Of a stretch of DNA of 64,000 bases, positions 11,901 through 22,326 are shown piece after piece. Under the pieces are notes generated by a model. The model was not told the DNA's origin and searched no databases. It saw only the letters and a program-made list of their open reading frames with translations. The stretch comes from Cotesia glomerata (lineage: Eukaryota > Arthropoda > Insecta > Hymenoptera > Braconidae), in NCBI RefSeq assembly GCF_020080835.1, contig NC_058163.1, positions 25,432,131 through 25,496,130 on the forward strand, read 5' to 3'. The stretch's first letter is position 1, and each line of letters begins with the position of its first letter. The translations under genes and the position numbers were made by a program.

Positions 11901-14044
11901 TCTTCTTCAGCATAACAGAAAATTGGATCAATCAATTTTTTCTTCACTTCTGAAACACTGGATTTACTGGATTACTTTTTTAATGTCAGCCTGGTGTCAA
12001 ACCCATCAGATCTATCTCTATTAATACACGCGGCTAAATTAAATAGTCTTTTTAAAAACAGTTCAAATTATTATTCAAAAAAATAAACTTAATTCAATTT
12101 TTTGAAATAATTATTATAAATTAAGAGAAAAAAAAATATTATTAAAAAAATTTTATTGATACAAGAACAGATATTTTTAATTGAAATTTTATTTCCTTGT
12201 CTAAAGAATTATTTGAATTGATCACAAAAATTTTTATTTATCTTAAATAAAATTAATAATGTTTATTTTTTTTCTTAAAAAATTAATAAATTTAAATAAA
12301 AATTAAGTTAGCTGATTTGTAAAAATTTTTAGAATTTTTTTTTATTGAAAAAATTAGAAAAAACCTGAAAAATTGCAAGTGCAATTTTTTTTTAATATTT
12401 TTTTGTTTTAATTTAATTATTAAAAAAACAAATCAAAAAATTAAAAACGTCGACTAACTTTAATATTATTCAATTTAAGTGGATCATTTTAACAAATTCT
12501 TCAGCCAAGAAATTCATTTCTGGATATTTTTTTTTTCAGTGTAAAATTATTAAATATCTGAAAAATTTCTAGTTTTTATAAAATAAATTTATACTAATGT
12601 ATTTTTTAAATTTCAATCATAATTTTTTTTTTTAATTTATACACTCACAATTTTTTAATTTTTTCTTTTAAAAAGCATTGTTTTTAATTTCAATTATAGT
12701 TTTTTTTTTTTAATTTATACACTCACAATTTTTTAATTTTTACTTTTAAAAAACATTGTTTTTAATTTCAATAATTGTAAAATGTATTTTAATTTAATTA
12801 AAAATCATCAAAATAAATCTACTAAAATTTCTAGTTTTTATAAAAAAATAAATTTATACAAATGTATTTTTAAAATTTAAATCATAATTTTTTTTTTAAT
12901 TTTCACTCACAATTTTTAAATTTCTTTTTATAAAAATATTTTTTGTAATTTCCACATTTTTATAATAATAATAATAATTTTTAAAAATTTCTTCTTTTCA
13001 AAAAAATTGAAAAATGTCTTTTAATTTAATTAAAAATCATCAAAATAAATCTAATAAAATTTCTAATTTTTATAAAAAAATAAATTTATACAAATGTATT
13101 TTTAAAATTTAAATCACAATTTTTTTTTTTTTTATTTTTACTCACAATTTTTTAATTTTTTTTTATAAAAATATTTTTGTAATTTGCAAATTTTTATAAT
13201 AATAATAATAATTTTTAAAAATTTCTTCTTTTCAAAAAAATTGAAAAATGTCTTTTAATTTAATTAAAAATCATCAAAATAAATCTAATAAAATTTCTAA
13301 TTTTTATAAAAAAATAAATTTATACAAATGTATTTTTAAAATTTAAATCACAATTTTTTTTTTTTAATTTTTACTCACAATTTTTTAATTTCTTTTTATA
13401 AAAATATTTTTTGTAATTTCCAAATTTTTATAATAATAATAATAATTTTTAAAAATTTCTTCTTTTCAAAAAAATTGAAAAATGTCTTTTAATTTAATTA
13501 AAAATCATCAAAATAAATCTAATAAAATTTCTAATTTTTATAAAAAAATAAATTTATGTAAATGTATTTTTAAAATTCCAATCACAATTTTTTTTTTTTA
13601 ATTTCCACCCACAATTTTTTAATTTCTTCTTATAAAAAATATTTTTTTCAATTTCCACATTTCTATAATAATAATAATAATAATAATTTTAAAAAATTTC
13701 TTTAAAAAAAAATTGTAAAATATCTTTTAATTTAATTAAAAATCATCAAAATAAATCTACTAAAATTTCTAATTTTTGTAAAAAAAATAAATTTATATAA
13801 ATGTAATTTTAAAATTCCAATCACAATTTTTTTTTTTTAATTTCCACCCACAATTTTTTAATTTCTTCTTATAAAAAATATTTTTTTCAATTTCCACATT
13901 TCTATAATAATAATAATAATAATTTAAAAAAATTTCTTTAAAAAAAAATTGTAAAATATCTTTTAATTTAATTAAAAACCATCAAAATAAATCTATTAAA
14001 TAATAAAGAAGAAACAAGTGTTTGTTTTTACCTGCTAAGGTCAT
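1..14044 (-). CDS. Titin/obscurin-class multi-Ig protein, 5' part (continues past left edge)
   Basis: Coding exons in transcript order: 14044-14032, 11345-11216, 6811-6484, 4336-3905, 3144-2787, 2516-2136 and 2067 to the left edge, about 1236 codons so far. All joints have GT/AG sites and matching phases (1, 2, 0, 0, 1, 1). The start ATG at 14044 has a favourable GGCGGC context and opens with MTLAGGKKSSEKK. Seven I-set-type Ig domains follow at roughly residues 14-85, 108-200, 213-300, 320-418, 423-515, 527-617 and 618-705, recognised by the ECKV.G.P.P.LRWFKD and LGTYTC..NCMG signatures. From about residue 710 the chain is disordered, acidic and Ser-rich, with GPPRPPRKK, a KKKKKK run and many SE/SK dipeptides. 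There is no signal peptide, so it is probably a cytoplasmic sarcomeric or cortical scaffold. The family (titin, UNC-89/obscurin) is recognised, but orthology is not. It could share a locus with the next minus-strand gene through alternative promoters. Confidence 0.8.
3201..3805 (+). mobile_element. Helitron-like element with 2 palindromic units
   Basis: It lies in the intron 3145-3904 of the multi-Ig gene and fills most of it. It starts with the shared ATGCTCTATCTCTAGATAC block, carries two palindromic units, then the AAAGCAAAATTTTATT block, and ends GTGACTGCAAGGTTGCTAG followed by T. The hairpin arm on the left is partly eroded. Confidence 0.6.
5213..6358 (+). mobile_element. Helitron-like element, 4 units, 3' end lost
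   Basis: It lies in the intron 4337-6483. It begins at TTCGAAAATTCTCTATC and has units starting near 5277, 5519, 5780 and 6070. It stops within the 3' AAAGCAAAATTTTATT block without the hairpin or CTAG. Two unit loops have expanded into long (AT)n runs at about 5615-5667 and 5900-5953. Confidence 0.55.
7620..8640. repeat. Degenerate purine-rich repeat region (GAAGAAAT-rich)
   Basis: It lies in the intron 6812-11215. Variants of TTTTAATTGGGAAGAAAT and AAAAATTGAATTAAGAAG recur every 100-150 bases with much drift. The plus strand is markedly A+G-rich. No coding frame. Confidence 0.6.
9000..9560 (-). promoter_or_regulatory. GC-richer stretch in an intron of the multi-Ig gene
   Basis: The intron 6812-11215 is otherwise extremely A+T-rich, but this stretch has several CpG-containing blocks. 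No open frame with splice sites in phase is seen. An internal promoter for a shorter isoform is the simplest idea. The strand is assumed from the host gene. Confidence 0.25.
10405..10985 (-). mobile_element. Helitron-like element, 2 units, minus orientation
   Basis: Read on the minus strand it ends GTGACTGAAAAATTGCTAG, followed by T at 10404. The two palindromic units start near 10498 and 10737. The 5' end stops in the AAGAAATGACC block. It lies in the intron 6812-11215 of the multi-Ig gene. Confidence 0.6.
12560..13990. repeat. A+T-rich tandem repeat, period about 235 bp, 5-6 copies
   Basis: It lies in intron 1 of the multi-Ig gene (11346-14031). The marker AATCATCAAAATAAATCT recurs at about 12807, 13036, 13270, 13505, 13742 and 13978, spacing 229-237. 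Inside each unit are (AAT)n and poly(T) tracts of variable length. Copies at 13.07-13.54 kb are nearly identical, suggesting recent amplification or homogenisation. Confidence 0.85.
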
Positions 14045-14560
14045 GCCGCCTAGATGTTTTGGTTGTTGATTCTTAATCTTAACCCCAGCATATCACTGTT
14101 TTTTTTTTTTTTTTTTATTTATTTTAAATTAATTCACTTTATTTCTTCTTTTCGTCTCAGCTATTTCTTCTGCTAGGTGCACTATTACTTAAACTCTCGT
14201 TCCCGTTCTTGTTCTTGTTCTTATTCTTATAATACTTGATACTACTTAAAAGAAGAACTTCCTTGTTTATATTTACGATGAAATAATAAAAATAAATAAA
14301 ACACAGTTTAATAAATAATAACCACTCACTATATAGAGCAGTAGGTGATTTCGGTATCTAAATGTTTGATAAAGTTGATGAGTTGCGTATGACGTATTCT
14401 ATCTGACACCCTCGCACACCTCCCGAGCAAAAGCTCGAGACCCCGACGATTGGGACGACAGCCCGTTCTCTCCTCACCGTAGAGGCCGCCTCTTAGGTCT
14501 AAAACGGTCTCCCAGCGAGGGCGCAAGCCGCAAGCGAACGCGACGCCTGACGTCGAATTC
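14045..14560 (-). promoter_or_regulatory. Upstream region of the multi-Ig gene, with GC-rich block at 14400-14550
   Basis: It lies directly upstream of the inferred start codon at 14044. A poly(T) run is at about 14099-14117, and CpG-rich DNA occupies 14400-14550. A 97-codon minus-strand frame covers the block (14622-14329) but shows no domain. Likely 5' UTR and promoter. Confidence 0.35.
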
Positions 14561-14825
14561 ACCGAGTTCATCGTCATATTTTTTTTTCTTTTACTCTTAC
14601 TACGATAATTTTTCGGAGTCACATACGCATGCGTTTTATTTCTTCTCTGATTCTCAGAGTTGAGCTAGAGCTTATTTCATTCTCTTTATATTACTTACTA
14701 CTCTTTACTTAAAACATCAACAGCATTCGCTACATTTCTTGCTCCATTAAACGCTTATTCGTTATTTACTCTAATAATAATATATAATAGTTTAATATTC
14801 ATTTTACTATTTTTATTTATGAAAA

Positions 14826-15012
14826 TAAAGTTAGCCGACATTTCAAAATTTTTAGAAATTTTTTATTGAAAAAATTTCAATTAAACATTAAAAAAAAATT
14901 TCACATGTCAAAAACTTGAAAAACTATCAGTGCAATTTTTTATAAGTATCTTTTTAGTTGTAATTTAATTAATAAAAAAAATCAAAAATTTTTAGACGTC
15001 TGCTAACCTGTG
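14826..15012. mobile_element. AAGTTAGC-type inverted-repeat MITE copy
   Basis: It begins AAAGTTAGCCGACATTTC and ends in the diverged reverse complement GACGTCTGCTAACC. The interior is A+T-rich with a CAGTGCAATTTTTTA marker. Other copies lie at about 12303-12470, 27041-27229, 30253-30435, 30441-30625 and 30742-30925, and one is split by the element at 45684-46325. Confidence 0.55.
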
Positions 15013-15039
15013 TCATTTTTATTTATATTTTAATGATAT

Positions 15040-15770
15040 TTAATGATATTAAAGTTAGCAATCACTTAACAATTTTTTAATTTTAATTATTAATACAATT
15101 TGTTCCAAAAAATTATTTTTAAAAAATTGCATCTATTTTTTAAAATTTCTACAAGTCAATTTTTTTTTTGTCATAATTTATTTGCTATAAAATTTTTTAA
15201 ATTATTAAATATATGCTAAATTAATTTTCATGATATTTAAGTTAGCCGTCACTAGACAATTTTTTCATTTTATTTAAAAAAAAATTTGTTCCAAAAAATG
15301 ATTTTTAAAAAATTGCATCTATTTTTTTAAATTTTTACATGTCAATTTTTTTTTCTAATTTTTTTTTGTCATAATTTATTTTCTATAAAATTTTTTAAAT
15401 TATTAAATATATTCTAAATTAATTTTCATGATATTTAAGTTAGCAGTCACTAGACAATTTTTTCATTTTATTTAAAAAAAAATTTGTTCCAAAAAATTAT
15501 TTTTAAAAAATTGCATCTAATTTTTAAAATTTCTTCATGTCAATTTTTTTTGCCATAATTTATTTGCTATAAAATTTTTTAAATTATTAAATATATTCTA
15601 AATTAATTTTCATGATATTTAAGTTAGCAGTCACTAGACAATTTTTTCGTTTTATTTAAAAAAAAATTTGTTCCAAAAAATTATTTTTAAAAAATTGCAA
15701 TTTATATTTTTTAAAATTTCTACATGTCAATTTTTTTTTATGATACTGAAGTTAGCTGTCAATTAAAAAA
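15040..15770. repeat. Tandem repeat built from AAGTTAGC-type sequence, period about 185 bp
   Basis: The marker CATGATATTTAAGTTAGC, followed by AGTCACTAGACAATTTTT, recurs near 15045, 15229, 15428, 15612 and 15740. The sequence overlaps the AAGTTAGC MITE family, so the array probably grew from one such insertion. It lies between the two minus-strand genes. Confidence 0.75.
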
Positions 15771-16857
15771 ATTTTTATAATAAAAAATGCTTCTAAAAAT
15801 TTTCACTTGTAATTTCTATTAATTTTCACATGTGGAATTTTTTAATTAAATTTTTTTCATAATAATTTAATTGCCATAAAATTATAAAAAAATTTTTAAT
15901 GTCTGTCAACTTCAGAGTCGTTTTTTTTTTTGACATAATTTACTTGTTATAAAATTATTAAAATGATTAAATATAGGTATGCTAAATTAGTTTATAGTTT
16001 TTTTATTTTAATTATAACAATTTTGTTTTATTTACAGTCATTTTTTATTTATTATTCCAATTTTTATTTAATACAATAATTCAATAACAATAATTATGTG
16101 TATAATATTTTATTTTATTATTATTATTGTTAATATTTTTAATATTATTATTTATTTATTTATTAAAGATACAAATTTGAGGTGACACAGTCACATGATA
16201 CAATCTTTGGTTCAATTATTTAAGAAGTTATTCTAGTCTATAGACAAAAATTGTTGGTGTTTTTTTCGGTTCAATAAAAAAAAATAGAAAATTTTTTTAC
16301 CAGATATTTATTAAATTTTTCTATAATGTGAGAAAAATTTTTTTTATTTTTAAAATTAAAAATTAAAAAAATTAGAAGCTAGTAAATTAGGAGTATAGTA
16401 AATGTGTGAAAAAAGCATTTTTCAAAAGTTTAGAAAAAAAAAGAAAAGCATTTAATATTTTAAATTGTAATTTTTTAAGAAAATTTCACGAGTTCAAAAA
16501 CTTGTTCAATTATGAATAATTTTTTTAGCAAAAATATAGAATAAAAATTAAGAAACTCTTCTTTTTTTTTAGAATCTATGAGTTCTTTTTTTTGGTTTTA
16601 ATTCCAAGCTTTATTTTCAAACAAAAATAAATATTTGATATTAAAAAAAATGTCAGCTGTGTGTTAATTTTGCTTTTTATTCTCAAAATTTCAACAAATA
16701 TCTGGTGAAAAAATGAGAGATAAAAATCTTTAATCTTTGAAAATTTACTGCCTATAAATGATAAAATAACCTCTTAAATAAAATAATTAAATCACCTTTA
16801 CAAATCTTCATAAATACTTAAAAGTCTTAATTAAATAAATATATTATATATAGATAT

Positions 16858-16863
16858 TTTATT
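16858..16863 (-). terminator. Candidate poly(A) signal AATAAA
   Basis: AATAAA on the minus strand about 66 bases past the stop codon at 16929. The surrounding DNA is A+T-rich, so a chance match is possible. Confidence 0.3.
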
Positions 16864-16928
16864 AATGATAACCGGAAAATAAAATTACTTCATATAATAT
16901 TAAAATAAAATCTTCAATATTAAATTCA

Positions 16929-19900
16929 TCAATTATCTCTTGGTTTCGCCTTCCACCATTTAGGAATCCATCCTCTGATATCTTCCTCAACTTGCCGATA
17001 AATAAGAAGAAATATAAACGGAATCGCAAAAAGTTCATTTTTAAACAAGTAAAGATAAATAGCAGCCATAAGAATAATCAAATCAATAACATAGCTAACC
17101 GAAGACCTGACATTAATATGAGCTTCAGCCATCAGTCGCTCACTAATAACACCTGAAGCCTCGAGCTTGCTCTTATCAGGCCTATCATAAGCCCTCGAGT
17201 TCCTCCTAAATCTCTCCGGTCTCTCCCTACTAATTTTCTTCCCCACAACCCTCTGAGAAGTTTCCGAATCACTTGGACTAACATCAACAGCTTTGAATCT
17301 CTCCCTAGAACTATTCCTCGAAGAAATCTTCCTAGTCTCTCCTCTCTGCTTCGAAGATGATCTCGACCCAGTATCTCTATTTCCTGAAAGATCACGCTTC
17401 CTAGTTCTAGAAGAAGACCTCGACGGACCTTTATCCACTTCTGGCATTCTAGTTTTCGAAGACGACCTCATTCTTTCCGTAGAAATATTTCTAGATCTCG
17501 ATATTGTAGCTTCATTATTTCTAGAAAGTCCTCTGCTGGATCTCAAATTTTCCTGCACCATATTTGCACTAGGAATAGAAGAAGAAGAACTATCAACAGT
17601 TGTAACTCTTGTTAAATTATTTCTTCTTCCTATTTCTTCTTTATTTTTCTCCGTTAAATTTGCAATTTTTGTCTGAATATTCAAACTTGGAATTATTCCA
17701 GAATCTTTATTATTCTCCTTCTTATTATTATTATTATTATCATTAACATTATTATTTTTATTATTATTAGTAGTAGTAATAGCTCCATTGGAAGTATTGG
17801 AAGAATATTTAGAATAATTAACAGGATGAACAGCATGACTTAAAGAATATTCCCTAACAATTTCCATATAATGATCAACAACAGCCTGCCTAGCTTCTAG
17901 ATCTTCTTTTTCTTCAACAGAAGATTTCTTCTCAACCACCGGTTTTTGATTAGAGCGCCTCCTATTTTTAGCAACTTCAGCAGCATTTAAAAGACTCGCA
18001 TTGTCACTATCTAACTCAGACATAACAGGAGCATTACTATTACTATTATTATTACTAATAGCAACTGCTCCATCAGACAAATCAGTCACTGATTTCTTCC
18101 TTAAAGTAACAGGAGGTTCCACTGGAACTTCTTTTTTCTCCTGGCGTTCTATGATAGGTTTTTCCGGAGGAATTGGCCTTCCGAAGCTATTTAAAGGAAC
18201 TGGATCTTCTTCTGTACGTTTTTTTAAAATAGACTTGGGCTGAATATTGTTATTGTTATTATTGGGAGAGACATTATAAAAAGGCCTAGCTGGGACAGTA
18301 TCAATTGTTTGAACTCTGTACTCAGGATCAGGAGGTGGAACATATAAAATAGGCCGGCCACGGGGATGATAAGTGTCCTCCTCGTCCATAATCGGCTGGG
18401 CGAGAATTCTGGACTTGAGTGTCCTCAAATCTTCACTTGAGTCGCTTTCAGGCTCGGACTCAGCGTCAGTAGACTCTTCGTAATCATCAGCGACAATAGA
18501 ATCATACGCAATTTCTCTGTCGGGAGTTTTTACATCGCGCCGGTACTCAATGCGGGTGAAAGATTCTTCAGAAGGCTCTAAAATAAATTCTTCCGCGTGA
18601 TGTTCAGGAACTAAAGGCATATTTTTATCGTCCCAGTGATGCAAGCTAGCAAGAGTTGGTGAAGCTGGCTTGAGAACTTCTGTGGGATCTTCTTCATGCA
18701 AATTAGGATCTGAGGCAATTATCTGAGGCGCGGGTAACATTAAGCTTGGAGGAAGATTGCGTAATTGAGAAGAAGTTTGGCCTTCGCTGGACCGCCGACG
18801 GGTCCACTTATTTTTACCCTGAGTTCCAACTGGAGACCCTGAGGAAGGTCTTCTTTTTAACCGGGTGCTTCTCAAGCGACCGGAGATAAAGTCTAAGCCT
18901 TCTTTGGGTTTATCAACTACGCCTAAGTCGGTCTTCTTAGCAGCCTCGGCCTCCTCTACGGCCACTGCTTTGTAGAATCGCTCCATTGCACGCTCGTGGA
19001 GAAGTTCTGTTGAACTTACAGCTTCGCGGAGGATTTCGACCACTTGGTGGTTCGCGCTGAATAATTCTGGCAATGATAGGGACATTGGGGGTGGAAGTAA
19101 GTCTTCGTCTTCTTCTTCGGCTTCGCCTTCTGAAGATGATCTGACCAAAGGATTGCGCTTTCCTGGTGAAGCATCCTCGTCTGGGTAAAGTACGAGCATT
19201 ATTTCGGAGCTACCCCGGAATTTTGTATCGTCTTCGTCTTCTGTTGCCTCACGGGGTAATATAGGTCGGGTGGGTTTATTCAGACGGGTTTCTTCTTTGG
19301 GAATTTTAATTGGTGGGAGTGGAGAAGGGGATTTTTCAATTGGTAGGACGTATGGTCTTTCGAAAGTTTCTAATGTGGCTTGTCTTGTAAGCACTGGAGG
19401 ACTTGGTAGTTTTTCTGGTGCGATGATTGTCTGGAAGAAATTTTTAAATTTATTAAATTAGATTGATGGTAAATTTTTTTTTAATTACTATTATTGTGAG
19501 ACTTTAAATTTAGAATCTGATTGAAATTTTTTGATTAATTTCGTGTGATTAATTAATTAACTTGTGAACTACAAATAAATAAAATTTTGCTTTGTTAAAT
19601 AAACTTTTGTTAAATTGCACTGTACTTTTTTAACTATTGACGTTTTTACAGATATAAGCTCATCCTAATGTTACACTCATCAAGAGCTTTCATTTGAGTA
19701 CCCACATGCATTATTGATATATATTTCATACATACATATATATAATATATATAAATATATAAAATATATGAAAAAATGATGTGGGTACTCAAATGAAAGG
19801 TCTCGATGAGTGTAATGTCGGGATGAGCTTAGATCTTTAAAAATGTCAATAGTTCACAAGATAGCAATGTCAGTTCTTAATTATTGTCATTTTTAGATAT

Positions 19901-21574
19901 AAGCTCATCCCGATGTTGCACTCATCAAGAGCTTTCATTTAAGTACCCACATGACTTTTTGATATATTTTTCATATATACATATATATAATATATATAAA
20001 TATATAAAATATATGAAAAAATGATGTGGGTACTCAAACGAAAGGTCTCGATGAGTGTAATCTCAGAGTGAGCTTATATCTTCAAAAATATCATTAGTTG
20101 ACAAGATACAAGGTAACTTCTTAATTACTGATATTTTTAAAGATATAAGCTCATCCCGATCTTATACTCATCAAGAGCTTTCATTTGAGTACCCAAATGC
20201 ATTTTTGATATATTTTTCATACATTCATATATATGATATATATAAATATATATAAATATATGAAAAAATGATGTGGGTACTTAAATGAAAGGTCTTGATG
20301 TATGTAACATCGGGATGAGCTTATATCTTTAAAAATGTCAATAGTTCACAAAATACAAGGTCATTTCTTAATTATGTATTTAGAGATAGAGCATTTTTGA
20401 ATGCAGTCTAAAAATTATCATCATATAAATACACTGGCTACAAAATTTTACTTATTCTCTTAATATTATAGATTGACTACTTATTTTATGGAAATTTAAA
20501 AAATAAAATTTACCTGGTGCCTTTCCTTTATCTCATCCTCCGGAGGCGAGTGTTGAACCTTGTCTCGCTTAGTTCTTGGCCTGGCCGGCGCAACCGGTAA
20601 ATCATCGTCTTCAAGAGGCTTTTCGAGATGCAAAAAAACGGTATCTGAAAAAGTAACTCTGCTATCAGCACGCGGGGGTTTTGGTGGCGGGCCCAAAACT
20701 AATTTATGTGCGGATGCTGATCTGGAAGGTGGAGTCTGAAATTCATTAGCATGACTATCACGGATCGCTTCTTCACGTGTTAAACTACGAGTTCTCTTAG
20801 CCGGTTCACTTTGATCACGTCTTTCAGTTCTGCCTCGGTGGATCTCTCGTTGACTTTGTGATTTATCTGGTCGTAAAGGTGGTGCATGTATTCTGAAAAA
20901 AATTTTAATTAACACATGGTATCAAATTAAATTATAGTTTAGAAAAGTTAAAGACATGGTTCAGTAGCAAACGGAACTAAAAACTACAAAATAAGAATAG
21001 TTATTTATTAGAAGAAATTAATTTTATTAGTTTAATTAATTTTGGAAATTAATAGTTATTAAAAAAATATTTTAAAATCCAACCCACGCTTTTTTTGCAA
21101 TAAAAATAATTTTTTTTTTTTGGGTAATTAAATCTAAATAAAACATTTACCCTCGTTTTGGGTCTGGAATGAAGATGACATCACTTTCTTCACTTGGATC
21201 ACTAACACCATATGGGTTTTCAGCTTTAACGCGAAATTTATACTCCGAGCCCTCAATGAGCTCGCTCAAGGTTGTCGTTGGTTGCCGGCAAGTTGCCGCT
21301 TTTAGCCAGACGTCCCAACCAATCTGAATAAAACAAGTCCAGTATAAATCACCTAAAAGATTTATCGCTCCGACAAAAAATATATTTTTAGCAAACTTAC
21401 CCGATAATACTCGATAATGTATGTCCCTATTTTGCAGCCACCATCATCTTCAGGTTCGCTCCAAGACAATGTCACGGATCTGCCCAAGGTCATTGCAATT
21501 TTTGCCTTTCCTGGTGCTGATGGACGATCTAGTAGTCAAGTATTACAAATTAATTGCAATATTAATTTAAAAAT

Positions 21575-21606
<32 letters not shown>

Positions 21607-22241
21607 TGGTGAACTATAAATAAATAAAATTTTGCTTTATTAAATAATTAATTTTGTTAAATTGCACTGCACTTTCTTAAATATTGACGTTTTTAAAGAT
21701 ATAAGCTCATCTCAATGTTACCCTCATCAAGAGCTTTCATTTGAGTACCCACATCAATATTTGATATATTTTTCATATATTCATATATATAATATACATA
21801 AATATATAAAATATATGAAAAATTGATGTGGGTACTCAAATGAAAGGTCTCGATGAGTGTAATGTCGGGATGAGTTTATATCTTTAAAAATGTCAATAGT
21901 TTACAAGATAGTAATGACAGTTCTTAATTGTTGACATTTTTTAAGATATAAGCTCATCCCGATGTTACGCTCATCAAGACCTTTCATTTGAGTACCCACA
22001 TGCATTTTTGATATATTTTTCATATATACATATATATATAATATCTATAAATATATGAAAAATTGATGTGGGTACTCAAATGAAAGGTCTTGATGAGTAT
22101 AACATCGGGATGAGCTTATATCTTTAAAAATGTCAATTGTTCACGAGATACAATGTCATTTTTTAATTATTGATATTTTTTAAAATATAAGCTTATCCTG
22201 ATGTTACACTCATTAAGAGTTTTCATTTGAGTACCCACATG

Positions 22242-22326
<85 letters not shown>

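Noticed and set aside
14329..14622. 97-codon minus-strand frame as a gene
   Set aside because: It covers the GC-rich upstream block of the multi-Ig gene, has no domain and ends in A+T-rich DNA. More likely 5' UTR or promoter.
17132..19461. Several long frames on both strands overlapping the large last exon of the FN3/Ig gene
   Set aside because: They are shadows of the 834-codon terminal exon, whose frame fits the upstream exons by phase.
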